Assembly (NCBI RefSeq): GCF_028009165.1 | Contig: NC_079241.1 | Location: 1,550,001 to 1,614,000 of the forward strand | Reading direction: 5' to 3' | Source of the DNA: Akanthomyces muscarius | Lineage: Eukaryota > Ascomycota > Sordariomycetes > Hypocreales > Cordycipitaceae | Length of the DNA stretch: 64,000 bases | In this document: positions 31,778 through 42,780 of the stretch, piece by piece | How the letters are laid out: every line of letters begins with the position of its first letter | Numbering within the stretch: position 1 is the stretch's first letter | Notes under the pieces: generated by a model | What the model saw: only the letters and a program-made list of their open reading frames with translations | Databases searched by the model: none | What the model was told of the DNA's origin: nothing | Made by a program: the position numbers and the translations under genes

Positions 31778-34700
31778 CGGCGGACAATCAGATGTGAGCG
31801 TTTGTGGATGGTGTCAAGGAGCCACGAGAGGCCCAGACGACCTTTGACTGGGCAGATTGGATTGGCAGGCACAGAGATGACGGGACAGACCCTGTAAATT
31901 CGGCCTCGAGGTTGCACTTACAGTGGATGTGGCCGGCCGTTAGCGCTCGACAGACCACTTTGGTAGCGGACTGAACGGCTCCAGAAGCCTCCGAGCTGGA
32001 GCCCGACACGCTAAAGTTATGGTACAGTTAAATGGATCACCGCCAGGGGGTACTTGTATCAAAGCAACGCTTGGGATTGGAATCACGTCTGAATGAATGA
32101 TTACGCGGAGGACCTTGGCCCGGATACACTTTGCCAAGCAGCAGCACCATGCTGGCAGTTACATCCCTTGCTTACCTTAATTTTACGCATCAGCAAAAGC
32201 ACACGACCAGTTGACGTTGCAAAACATTGCCGACGGCTTGGCTCTGGTGGAAACGGCCTTGGTACCTTATCAACGCTACCTGCTGCGTGGCCACAAACAG
32301 GACTGGTACGGGGTTGTGCGGTGTTCAATCTTACCCGTGACCTCTGCACGTCTACATATGTATCCGTACCAAGCCATTGAATAAGCTAATCCTTAGCCAT
32401 AGCTTAGCCATAGCTTGGCCAAGTGCTTGTTTCCCGCGAAAATACGAAGTAGTAACTTGGCGTGTGAATTCGGTCCAGAGATGCCGTTGGAGATTGTCTT
32501 TTGTCTCGCGGCTCCGCCACCCAAGCCACTAGTTGAGCAGCCACCCAAACCGCCCCCGTTGACGTGCTGGCACGCTGGCGCTGGCTGACTTCACCTTGCC
32601 TGTTGCCTGCCAACTGCCAATTCCAACCTGCTTGGTTGGCCGTTGGGTCTTGGCACCCGTATCCTTTGCAAACGCCGTCGCTTGACATCTCCACTGCCTC
32701 TTTTTCTTGCAACGTTATCCCTTCATCCAAGACTGCGGCATGTTGCGCCAATTATCATTCGACGCCTCATTTCTCCATTACCCAACTACATACCCCCCCT
32801 TTGTCTCCCGCACAGCATCCGCGCGCTGATCACCAAAGCGTACGCAACCCGCCCTCACTTACGTCGACTCTCGAGCGCGCCACACCTGTCCCGCTACCTA
32901 CCCTTCCCTTCCCATGGGTGCCGATGCGGCCCCGGGCACCATTGACTGCTGGACGCCATCTTTCCCGCCAGGAATGCCCGAAAACCCAAATCTCTTATTT
33001 CCTGCATCTATTTTCTGCTCACCCTTTTCTAGCTCCACCGCGACATCCGGCAGGCGTATCCGGCACGTACGTCAGCTCCTCAGCGCTCAGCACTCAGACG
33101 TGAAGCTCAGCTACCGTCAACTTCAAGACACACAACTGACCCTGTCTTGAACCTAAAAAGGTCACAAATGGCAATGCTCGGATATTCAGCAATCAAAACC
33201 GCCCCCACTGCAAAATTGATCGTGATCCCCGTGATCCATGTGTTCCTTGACTCGGACACCATGCACTATGCTCGCGGCTGCCGTCTCATTCTGCCACTCG
33301 ATTCTGCCTCGCAGCAGCGGAATTTTGGGTAGAAAAGAAAGTTCGAGCCGTCAAACTGCCGTTCCAAAGCATCGCCAATCAGCGCCGCCAAAGATCCTTG
33401 CCACGACCCTTTTTGAGAACAATGTAGCATTAAACGCCTGATACATACCTTAGCTCCAGCAATGCAAACTGCAACAAGCATTTATTTGCACGACCGAACG
33501 CGGGGGCCACAGCTTTGGATCTGGTGCTGCCCCATCCTATCGTTTCATACCTGACCCCGGGAGAAGCTGCGCCGAAGACACACGGGGATTGTTTGTTATT
33601 TCCTTTGACATGGGGTCCAGGAAAGGTCCAGCTTCTCGCAAGCCGGCTCTTTGGCCCGTGACACTTTTCTCGTTGAGCCTCGCCAAAGCCACCAGCCGCT
33701 AACCAACCTACTACCCCAGCCGCCACGTTGCAAGACAACTGACCAGCGCTAGCCCCCTGTCCAACAAAACCTCGACGACTGCCGCACATGGTAAAATCCA
33801 GGCACATGAATGGGCACTAGTTGTACCGGGATCATGGCACACTTCTCCGACAATTCAACGCTCGATTCTGACGCTCCCCTATGCTATTTGGCTCTCTCGC
33901 TGAGCGCTGAGCGCTGTGGCTGTCAATCGTATCACTATGCTTTCTTGTCGCTGACGCCATCATTTATTCTCACCCCGTCCGGGGTTGTCGGAAATGGAAA
34001 CAAGCCACGGATCCGCTCCGGGGCCTCGTTATCGCGTGCTCCGTCCCGGCCTTGGTCGCTGCTCTCGTGCCACACTGCCAAGCGTGGCCCTTCTATACTA
34101 AACCTTACCAGTACAGTTGGCAGCTTCCTTCCCTGTCTATTCATAGATAGCCCACACGCGAGGCTGGGGTTACCGCTTTTACTTTATTATATTTACCTTA
34201 TGATAACGGGTTTTCAACATCGCCGTCACTACCGTCCTCATATCTTTGCGCTGCAATGAGATTCGGATTGAGATGCTTCTCGCCAAGAGAGCGCGGCCCT
34301 GAGACCCGGCCGACGCATTGGCCAGCCACTCACGTATCCTGGATCATGGATGTAAAAAGTCGCCGCCAAGACCGCTCCAAGCGAAGGCGTTGTCAAATTG
34401 CCCGGTCCGGAGCTTATGCCTGGAACGGACCCAGTGTCCAAGTAATCTTGGCATGCATCTGTAATATCTTCTTTCCACCCGGGCGGCAGCAGCCAAACAA
34501 ATGCATACCGCTATTCCCGCCCGTGAGGCGCTGCTCTTAAATCTACACGCCACGATTGGACAACGGGGGTAACACAGTGGTCCGCATACAACTGATAAAT
34601 CATAACTTGGAGCCTGCATTTCTTGGCTTCTTGGCGGTTTCTTGTTGGCCATGCAAGTTCCACCTCTATTTGCTTACCCCGTCTGCTTCTAGTCGGGCGA

Positions 34701-35276
34701 AAGCTCACGGCGGCGCCTCCATGCGTTCAAGCCTTTGCAACCCGCTCGGTCACAACACTTGAAACCTGACACACAGAGAACGCTCTAAACGGGATCAGAG
34801 GACCCCGAAAAGACTGGCTCAAACAATCGAAACCTTTAAGCTAATTCGATAAACTTCAGATGCCTCGGAAAATTTGTTTTCGTTTTTTGTCAGTCGAAAG
34901 GAGCCGCTAATCGATGACAGGACGTGTCATTGCCATGCCCGAGGCAATTTCAACAAGCCCACCGAAGAGTCCCAAATAATTGATAGCAACTACATATCCC
35001 AAAATTAACCAATGCGAGCGCAGTAGCTCTTGCACAGCGACGCCAGCCAGCCGCTATTGAGGAGTACTATGTACACTAGTTGGCTAAACTCAACCTAAGA
35101 GTGTGGATGAGCGCCACTGTCCACCTCCAACAATGCATTTGTGGGCTTCTGCAAATCTGCCCTTGGATATCAGGTCCTTCCACTTCCAGTAACAGGGAGG
35201 AAGGCCACCCCCAGTTCAGTGGCTTGCCTCTAAGTTAGGTCCACATCACCTCGCACACCCCCAGCAGGAGATGCTC

Positions 35277-35289
35277 GGGGGGGGGGGGG
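35277..35289 (+). repeat. Poly-G run of 13 followed by GGGGG
   Basis: G13, A, G5, C, G3: a G-rich block about 340 bp before the PLOD-like GT start. Same caution about length accuracy. Confidence 0.85.
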
Positions 35290-35623
35290 AGGGGGCGGGA
35301 GCAAGCTGCAACCGGAGGAACGAGTCCTTTTGAACAGACAAATCTGCCATTCAAAATTCGCGCTATGGTTCTACTCCCTTTGATTCCGCTGGCGTGAGAA
35401 ACCTTGAACTGACAAGACGCCACGCACACGCCGGCAAGTTCCACCTTGCATTGACTCGTCCGCTCTGTATACGCAGGCCGGTGGCGTGTCCAAGTGGCTA
35501 CTCAACTGTCGGATAAAGGTATTTTATCTTTAGTCTATTCTGTCGACTTTCACGGCGAGCAACACATTCATTTTCGTTCTTTTCCATTTGAGCTTCATTC
35601 TTTTACTGGGTTGTCCAAGCAGT

Positions 35624-37423
35624 ATGCCCAACATGCCATGCTTAGCAGGGAAACGTCGCTCACTGCTGCTCCCTGCGCTTCTATTTCTTTTAATATTTAC
35701 ACTTCTCGCCGTCGATGAATCCTTACAGCCGGTATGAATTTTCTCCTTTAATTTCCTGCAACGCAAGCACCAGACAGAGTTACGGGCTTACAAGTTGATC
35801 CAGGGCCGATTTAGCAGAATCGTTACCAGTAGGCCAACGTCCTCGGAAACGTCCACCGGCGCAAAGCCAAAGTCAAAGCCTCGGGCATCAGCATTCCACT
35901 ATCTCGTGCCAGCGAGCTCTGCTAATGTCAAATTGTGCTACAATATCGTCTCAGCGGCCGTCAACAGATTCCCAGCGCCGCTACTCCTCGGCTGGAAGGG
36001 CGAGGGTGAGATGGATGCTGCCGAGACACACTTGGCCAAGCTGCGCGCCATCCAAATATACCTCCAAGGCCTGTCGACGGACGAGGACGACGACCTCGTG
36101 CTTATTGTAGACGGCTACGACATTATCATGCAGCTTCCCGTGGAAATTATGATTGAGCGTTACTTCACGATTCAGAGAGACGCCGATGCCCGCCTGGCGG
36201 AGCGCTTCCAACTCTCCGTCAGCGAGCTACACGAGCAAGGCATCCGCAATACCATCTTCTGGGGCCCGGACAAGATCTGCTGGCCGATTGAATGGGCCGC
36301 GCCGCGATGCTGGGCCGTTCCTGGGTCGCACCTGGACGAGCACACATTTGGGCCAAACCAAGGCGACGGCGGCATGGCCACCAACGATCCCAAGTGGCTC
36401 AACTCGGGTACCGTCATCGGCCCCGTTGGCGACATGCGCACCTACATCAATGTCACCATGGCCGAGATCGCGCGCACCTATGACGCCAATTTCGAAAACA
36501 GCGAGTCGGATCAGTACTACCTCGCCAACGTCTGGGGCCGGCAGGAGTACCACCGCTCCCGGCAGGTGGTGGCGGTTCGCGGCGACGCGGCCAACGCCAG
36601 TGCGTGGCTCGAGGCCGGCGACGAGGAGCACAAGCTGCCCGAGCCGGTGACCGTCGAGGGCGAGCCGACGGAGCTGCACATTGGCATCGAGTACGAATCC
36701 GCGCTGTTCCAGACCAAGGCGGGCTACGAGAGCTTCTTTGGCTACATGAAATTCGATCAGCCCGGCTACACGGCACGCATGGAGGTGGACATGTTTGAGG
36801 CGGGCGCCTCGTTCGTCCCCTATTCCATATCGATGCCCGCGGCGGTGTACGCGGCCCTGACTAGGGTCTATGAGGCCGCTGTCAAGCCATCGCCAGCCAC
36901 TAGTCGATCTGCAGCAGAGGCACTACCAGGGGCGCCGCAACGGAGCCGACAAGATTCGGCCACCACCACCACCACCACCAGCTCCAGCCGCAGCCGGCTA
37001 CCCGCGAGCGAGTGGATCCGGTCCGTGAACCTGGGTGTCAACTACGTGACGCGTCACGTCTACGCCCTCTGGCACTGCACGGGCAGCAAGGATCCCATCG
37101 ACGACGAGTACAAGGCGCTCTGGTTTTTTCCTTTTGTCGCCAGCCTGCTGCGCGCCAACGCCCTGTCGTCGCGCGCCGGCGACGAGCTGACCGCCGCGCC
37201 CATGGACGGCCGCGCCTGGCTGCCCCGGCTGCAGTATCCCGTCGAGGACTCGCGGGCGCCCATGGCCGGCGGCGAGTACGGCGGTGCATTTACCGATTTT
37301 AAAGGCGAAGAGTTCCTGTCGTTTGGCCAGCTGTGCGGCGAGTGGCAGGAGACTTTGTTTGCGGGCGAGATGGGGTTGTCGCCAGAGGCTGCGGCGGCGG
37401 CGGCAGCCGTGCAAGCCGAGTAA
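35624..37423 (+). CDS. PLOD-type glycosyltransferase-like type II membrane protein
   Basis: Two exons, 35624-35731 and 35774-37423, give 585 residues. The 42-nt intron is short but has GT and AG ends and keeps frame (ESLQP-TELRAYKLIQG). The N-terminus GKRRSLLLPALLFLLIFTLL is a signal anchor, so the protein is probably luminal in the Golgi/ER. The core resembles the glucosyl/galactosyltransferase domain found in lysyl hydroxylases: FHYLVPASSANVKLCYNIV, LLLGWKGEGEMDAAETHLAK, LVLIVDGYDIIMQLP with a D-x-x-D at about 149-152, IFWGPDKICWPIEWAAP, WLNSGTVIGPVGDMRTYI and SDQYYLANVWGRQEYHR. The middle has a Ser/Thr-rich loop and the end is Ala-rich. Fungi lack collagen, so the acceptor is unknown. An upstream ATG is also out of frame at 35638. 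Confidence 0.82.
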
Positions 37424-38055
37424 AGTGTAAACGAACAAGGATAAGGAAGAAAAATAGGAAGAAATAGGAGAAGGAGGCGTTGGAGGTAATTTTGTTCCTT
37501 GCAGCCAGCATAAATTTGGCACTGCACACTGTATTCTCATTTTCACATGTACAAGTACCCCAATCCGCACCAAATCACTTGCATACACCACCATTAGGCG
37601 AATTTGTTTCGTTGCTGTCTCTATATATAGAGCTTTCATTTGAGCAAAATACTTCAGTTTTCAACTGTTAATCTTTTAACAGCTGCCAAGGGTGATTCGC
37701 ATCAGCTGGAAAATACGAGAGCAACATTGCCAAGGAAAAAAGAACTAGGGGTAATCATGCTTCTTGTACAGAAATTAAAAGAAAAAAGCCGCCCAGATAG
37801 CAGAACAAGACATAATAGGCGTTAAACAAGGTTAAAAATAGAGTCATGGCGGTGCCAGAAAAAAAAACAGCTTTAAGAAAAAGCCAGAAATAACAGCAAA
37901 TAAGCAGAATAGAAGCCGAGCTAGCATTGAAACAGATTGCTCCCCAATGATTGAAATAGCAAATCTCCAGACACTGCTCTCTCCTGTCTCATATTTCACT
38001 TTTCCCGTATTGATTTCCGTCGTAAATCGTCCGTCGTAAATTGGCTGACTTGACC
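37424..38055. other. Intergenic region between convergent 3' ends
   Basis: 632 bp, AT-rich at 37680-37960 with several A-runs. Expected 3' UTRs of the PLOD-like GT and the Asn/Ser-tract gene; no gene seen. Confidence 0.45.
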
Positions 38056-39447
38056 TCAGTCCTCCATGACAACGTCAGCCATGCGCTTAAACGCATCTAG
38101 CGACTTGCGAATCTCCCGCATGTCCTCTTGCAGCTTCTTCGTCTGCGCCTGCTTCTCAGCATACGTCTTTCTCTGCTTGGCAAGCCACATGCCCGGATCC
38201 ATGCGTCCCGCGCTCGCCGCCGCCTCGTTCCACACATCCTCACCCACCTTCACCGTTTCATCTTCTTCCTCTACCTCCATCTTGAGCTCAGCCGACAACC
38301 CAGCGCCAGTCTCACTCTTCTCTTTCTTCACTCCCGCCGCCCTCCTAATCCTCGTCCTCTCCCGCCCGAGCTGCATGATGCCCTCTTTTCTTTTCCGTGC
38401 CACAGGCATGCCAGCCTTGCCTTCCAGGATGTCCTTTACCACCTGGCGCTGGAACGGCACCACACCTTCGTATGAGTCCTCCCTTGCCAGCGGGTAGCGT
38501 TTCACAAAGTCAACGGCCCATTTGAAGCGGAAACACGCCGCGGGGCCAAACATGCTCCGAATCACCACAAACTGGCCCCAGGTGGGTATGACGCCGCTTT
38601 CTGCGTAATTCTGGCGCACCATGCGGCAAACATACTGGTTTCCAAGGTTGGCCGTGCTCTTCGTGACGCGAGCCCGTGGAAGTATGTCCAGAAAAGAGCG
38701 TTGCATCGCCTCGGTCCACCGGCCGGCCTCCTCGGTCCAGACAAGTGCCAACTGCGCAAACACGGCTCGGTCTATTGGATTGGCATCGTCTGGCAGCTTG
38801 ACGAATACTTCATCAGCTGGAAGAGGGGGTGGAATGGGATCCCCGGAGGTAGCCGACGCGGAGAACGTGCCCTCGCCCGCCTGTTTCTTGTTGTTATTCT
38901 TGGTGTCTCTCTTGTTGCTGCTGTTGCTGCTGCTGCTGCTGTTAATGTTGTTGCTGCTGCTGCTGCTGCTGTTGCTGCTGTTGCTGCTGTTGCTGCTGTT
39001 GCTGCTGTTGCTGCTGTTGCTGCTGTTGCTGCTGTTGCTGCTGTTGCTGCTGTTGCTGCTGTTGCTGCTGTTGCTGCTGTTGCTGTTGTTGCTGTTGTTG
39101 CTGTTGTTGCTGTTGTTGCTGTTGTTGCTGTTGTTGCTGTTATTTTCGTTGTCGTTATTATCGCCGTTTTTTATAGCAGCGCTAGCTGCGGCAACCGCAA
39201 CTTCGGCTTCCGCAATGAGTCTGAGCTTCTTGCTCCGGATCCTGGTGCCCGTGGGTGTCTTCGCTACTGGCTTCTTGACGCAGCTCTTGGCAGCTGGTTT
39301 GCTTGCGGTTGCAGATGAGGATGACTTGTTCTTTGCAGCAGCCTTTTTTCTGGGCTTCTTAGCCGGGGCGGCGCCGCGTATGGCGGCAGCTTCCGGGTCC
39401 TCTTTCTTGAGCTGCGTCGCGGCACCGGGGGTGGCCGCGGACGCCAT
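38056..39447 (-). CDS. Asn/Ser-tract protein of unknown function, probably nuclear
   Basis: A single exon of 463 residues. The N-terminus is Ala/Lys-rich with basic blocks (AKKPRKKAAAKNK, RIRSKKLRL) that look like nuclear localisation signals. Residues about 101-185 are an Asn/Ser tract (NNS then NSS units). The C-terminal half is a normal globular region: EVFVKLPDDANPIDRAVFAQ, LVWTEEAGRWTEAMQRSFLD, NQYVCRMVRQNYAESGVIPT, then a long basic/acidic coiled stretch near the end (KQRKTYAEKQAQTKKLQEDM). I do not recognise the domain. The tract lies between conserved-looking parts, so the reading frame through the repeat is real on this strand. It is divergent from the DUF3074 gene. Confidence 0.75.
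   Translation of the reverse strand: MASAATPGAATQLKKEDPEAAAIRGAAPAKKPRKKAAAKNKSSSSATASKPAAKSCVKKPVAKTPTGTRIRSKKLRLIAEAEVAVAAASAAIKNGDNNDNENNSNNSNNSNNSNNSNNSNNSNSSNSSNSSNSSNSSNSSNSSNSSNSSNSSNSSNSSNSSSSSSNNINSSSSSNSSNKRDTKNNNKKQAGEGTFSASATSGDPIPPPLPADEVFVKLPDDANPIDRAVFAQLALVWTEEAGRWTEAMQRSFLDILPRARVTKSTANLGNQYVCRMVRQNYAESGVIPTWGQFVVIRSMFGPAACFRFKWAVDFVKRYPLAREDSYEGVVPFQRQVVKDILEGKAGMPVARKRKEGIMQLGRERTRIRRAAGVKKEKSETGAGLSAELKMEVEEEDETVKVGEDVWNEAAASAGRMDPGMWLAKQRKTYAEKQAQTKKLQEDMREIRKSLDAFKRMADVVMED
38913..39141 (-). repeat. Trinucleotide-based coding repeat (AAC/AGC)n
   Basis: On the plus strand, GTTGCTGCT and GTTGTTGCT units repeat for about 230 bp with few interruptions (ATGTTGTT near 38943). 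On the coding strand they give Asn-Ser-Ser, then Asn-Asn-Ser, runs. The change from NSS to NNS units divides the array into two homogeneous blocks, as expected from slippage or unequal exchange. Confidence 0.95.
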
Positions 39448-40140
39448 CTCGACGAGCGTGATAGAAGGAAGTGTGTGGTGGTAGTGTGGAGGTGGAAAAA
39501 TTAGACGGATGAAAAGAATAAGAAAAAGAAGAGAAAGAGTAAGGATAAGAATAAAAGGAATAAGAGAATTAAATGCAGTAGCCGATAGGTGGTGTCGTCA
39601 GTCACTGCTAGCCGAGTGAAGTGTTTGCAGCTGTTTGTTGGAGGAGGAAGGAGCGCAGGTGCCGCCGAACTCGAACTTCAAGTGCATAAAGCACTCCTCC
39701 AATCAGTAAATCACTGCTGCCTAATGTTGCCGATTTTAGGTAACTATTTACTTTCGCTATTTCCGTTATTTCAGGGATTTCCTGTAACTTTCGATATTTT
39801 TCTCTATCGTCACTATTTTTATAATATTGATTATATTCCCAATCTACCTACTTAGCTCTCATTAGTTTTCTTGTTCCTCTTGTTTTTATTCTGCTTTTAC
39901 TGTTCGTTTCCAATGATTAGAACGAGCTTTTGTTAAGAAGCAAGACCAAATCATCTCCCGCTAAGTTGCGTATTCGTGTGTAGCTGCATATGCAGGCCTG
40001 ATCGTCAATCCCCGCGGTGTCTAAGTCACATCGGAGCTAACGCGGCAATGACGCTACCACACTCGAAACAACCTTGCACTCCCACCCTAACACGCTACAT
40101 TTTCCTCCTTACAATCAACACATAGCCTGATTAAAGCAAA
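39448..40140. promoter_or_regulatory. Divergent promoter, Asn/Ser-tract gene / DUF3074 gene
   Basis: 693 bp. Purine-rich on the plus strand from 39500 to 39570 (AGAAAAAGAAGAGAAAG), which is a pyrimidine-rich leader for the minus gene. AT-rich 39720-39900. No gene. Confidence 0.4.
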
Positions 40141-41031
40141 ATGGCGCAGAAACTCGGACCCCTTGTGCACCTCTGGGGCATCGACCCGACCCAGATCCCC
40201 ACGCAAAGCGCCTCCGGCGCGGAGGTCACGCCTCTCCTGACGGGCTTGTTGTCGGAGGCGCTGCCCTTCATCGACGAGCTGCCCGCTGGCCAGGACTCGT
40301 CCAGCTCGTCCTGGAAGTTTCGCAAGTCGTACAGCTATGCCTCTTCGGCAGCTCCCGTGGAAGTTTTTGAGAAGAAAATCCCCCCCGATGCCATGCGCAG
40401 CGTCGCCGCCGAGTACAAGGACCAGCTCCCGCAGGTGACCAAGGCCGCCACCGCCGAGACGTGGTTTCTGCGGCGCAGCGTGCACGAGGACGCGGCGCAG
40501 CCCAAGACGGCGAGCTGGGACGAGTTCGTCGCCAGCTTCAAGCAGCACCATGCCGAGTCGGAAAAGGCCTTTACGGAGACGGTCGTGGGGACGACGCCGG
40601 GCCGGGAATGGGACTGCAGTGGCGTCGCGGTCCAGCTCGGCGACGAGACGTGGGTCGACTGGACGCTCAAGCTCGAGGAGTCGGTGCACAAGCTGCCGTT
40701 TCCGCTGCAGAAGCGCGTGTTCCCCGTGCTGCAGGCGACGGCGGCCGTCGAGGGGCGCAGGGAGTTTGTCGTGGTGCAGGTGTTTTACACGGGCGGGCCG
40801 GCCGAGGAGAATGCCAAGGGCACCGTGACGGGCGCGTACACGAGCATCGAGCGCATCCGTGAACTGCCCGGCGGCGAGACTGGCGGCAAGAAGCAGATTG
40901 AATGGGTCATGGGCACGGCGTCGGATGCCATGGGGATTCTGCCCGAGTTTGTGCAGGTCATGGCCACGCCGGACATGGTGCCCAAGGATGTCGACTTTTT
41001 CCTATCGTGGGTTGTGAAGCAGCGAAAGTAG
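40141..41031 (+). CDS. DUF3074 START-like protein
   Basis: A single exon of 296 residues. The central and C-terminal parts fit the fungal DUF3074 family, a START/SRPBCC-like lipid-binding fold: TWFLRRSVHEDAAQPKTASW, DEFVASFKQHHAESEKAFTE, VQLGDETWVDWTLKLEESVH, PLQKRVFPVLQATAAV, EFVVVQVFYTGGP, GAYTSIERIREL, IEWVMGTASDAMGILPEFVQ, DVDFFLSWVVKQRK. No signal peptide or membrane segment is visible, so it is probably cytosolic. Ligand and role are unknown. The context AAAGCAAAATGGCGC around the ATG is good for a fungal start. It is followed in tandem, 272 bp later, by the coiled-coil gene. Confidence 0.88.
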   Translation: MAQKLGPLVHLWGIDPTQIPTQSASGAEVTPLLTGLLSEALPFIDELPAGQDSSSSSWKFRKSYSYASSAAPVEVFEKKIPPDAMRSVAAEYKDQLPQVTKAATAETWFLRRSVHEDAAQPKTASWDEFVASFKQHHAESEKAFTETVVGTTPGREWDCSGVAVQLGDETWVDWTLKLEESVHKLPFPLQKRVFPVLQATAAVEGRREFVVVQVFYTGGPAEENAKGTVTGAYTSIERIRELPGGETGGKKQIEWVMGTASDAMGILPEFVQVMATPDMVPKDVDFFLSWVVKQRK

Positions 41032-41303
41032 AGTGTTGGGGCACACGGAAGCCATTATAATACCAATTCGATACGTATGGATATGACCTCCGATCGGAAA
41101 TGTGTTGGAGGAAACAAAGCTCGGGCAGTTGGCAAAGCCGCCGTCTTGTTCTGTCAGCTGGCAGTCGACAGCCTGGGAAGGAATCGGCAAACGACAAACG
41201 GCCTACTTTATCAAAGTATTCCCCCGTACTAGATACAATACCATCATCCATCCAATTAATCTGTCAACACGTTTCCAAGTGCCACTCGTCCAAACCCGAC
41301 ACA

Positions 41304-42356
41304 ATGCCCGCCAGACCTCGATCCGTGCCTCCCACTTTGTCCACCAGCACCCGCGTCACCCGCAGCAGCCACGCCAACCTCCCCTCGCCGTCCGACGGCC
41401 TCATCGCCGTGCACCGCACCAGCACCATCAACCACGATCCTGCCGCCGCTGCCGTCAACACTACCACTAGCAATGCCGCCGCCTCCTCCTCCTCCCTCGC
41501 CGGCTCGCGCCTCGCCGCGCAGGCCGACGCCCTCGCCAAGATGACGCTGGAGATGAACCTGCGCTCCGTCAGTAAGCAGGCCGACCGCCTGGAGCGGGAG
41601 CTGCGGGCGCTCGTACGGAGCACAGCCCAGGACGAGGCCTTTCGCGCGCAGCACGAAAGCCGCCTGCAGGACATGTGGAAGGAGATTCTCGCCGTCAAGG
41701 CGCACGTGGCCCGGGACGACGACCGCCGCGACACCAAGAACCTCGCCGACGAGGAGTGCAGGCGGGAGACGCGCCGCGTCATGGACCAGATGCGCAGCGA
41801 GGTCGCGGGCGTCAGGGAAATGGTCAGCGGGCTGGCGTCGACGCTCGCCGAGATGCCGTCCGCGGAGCAGATGCAGGCCGCGCTGAGCCAGAGCAGCGAG
41901 GGCGATGCCGCAAGGGACCGGCAAGAGGGTACGGCTTTATTTCCAATGCTTTTGATATTCACCGGCTGACACTATGACTTTGGTCCAGATCCGGGTTCGA
42001 AGCAGCAGCAGCAGCAACGTCGCTCATCATCGAGTCCGTCGATACAGACTCGCATCCAGGACGCCATCAAGTCTACCCGGCGCTGGAACCGCGACCACAA
42101 GACGACTCGCCTCGGCGAGGCCATCTTTTGCGCCAACTACTTCAGGCAGCAGTCGAAGCGCGACGCCCGCATGGCCGTGTTCCTGCAGCGGTCCGTCCAG
42201 CGGCGCGTGCAGGCGCGCTTTCCTGGCCGCCCGCTGCGGCCGCACAGCCTCGAGGACTTTTGCAAAGTGGTGCAGTGGACGGATATCAAGGCGGTGGTGG
42301 AGGAGCTGCTCCTGCGGAACACGACGGACGTGATGGACGCGTTGCAGAATATATGA
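41304..42356 (+). CDS. Coiled-coil protein of unknown function
   Basis: Two exons, 41304-41928 and 41989-42356, give 330 residues; the intron is 60 nt with a GGCTGAC branch site. The N-terminal 70 residues are Ser/Thr/Ala-rich and disordered. About residues 75-205 form a long charged helical or coiled-coil region (ADALAKMTLEMNLRSVSKQA, DRLERELRALVRS, QDMWKEILAVKAHV, RRVMDQMRSEVAGVREMVSG). After a poly-Gln/Ser linker, the C-terminal ~100 residues look globular and basic (RIQDAIKSTRRWNRDHK, LGEAIFCANYFRQQSKRDAR, LEDFCKVVQWTDIKAVVEEL). I do not recognise a family. Composition suggests a nuclear or cytoskeletal structural protein, which is only a guess. Confidence 0.8.
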
Positions 42357-42780
42357 TGGTGTTGCATCTACCAGTGGGTGTATATGATGTGTTTACGACG
42401 GCGAGGGGGGGTGATCTTGTTGCAAATCTCGTTTGCAAAGGCTGTGAAGAACAGACCAAGACGAAATGTTGAAGCTGACAAAGACCAGTTGTTGAAAAAT
42501 GATGAAGATGCATGAAGCCATCTATACGGGTAAAACGAGACTAAATAAAATGTATAAAAAAGGAGAGCCCGCTTGATTCCAAATTTAAAAAAAAAAAAAA
42601 AAAAATCAGCCCAACCCCTCGAAACGCCCATAAAACAATTTTCCCAATCAACTCTGCCGACGGACCAGCTTTGTGAGTCTTGGCAAGAGGTGTGTGTATG
42701 CATATCCCCCCCAATCCCATAAACCAGAAGAAAGAAAAAACAGTAGAGAAATAGTATAAAGCCCTCCTCTTTCCCCCTCT
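42357..42780. other. Intergenic region between convergent 3' ends
   Basis: 424 bp between the coiled-coil gene and TAF7, with an A-run of about 20 at 42587-42605. No gene seen. Confidence 0.5.

Larger units (their letters stand above)
30806..35623. other. 4.8-kb gene-poor divergent intergenic region
   Basis: Between the TPT carrier (-) and the PLOD-like GT (+). It contains a 19-G run (31759-31777), a 13-G run (35277-35289), short repeats (TTAGCCATAGC twice near 32394-32416) and C/T-rich leader-like DNA at 32650-32920. A 78-codon plus frame at 32914-33150 starts in a fair context (CCCATGGGTGCC) but has no family and is not called. Frames at 33430-34260 lack codon bias. Confidence 0.4.

Noticed and set aside
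38621..39484. Plus-strand frame of 287 codons with a long poly-Leu run, and a 205-codon Ala/Val frame at 38701-39318
   Set aside because: Both are antisense to the Asn/Ser tract. CTG/TTG repeats are open in several frames, and the protein-like flanks lie on the minus strand.
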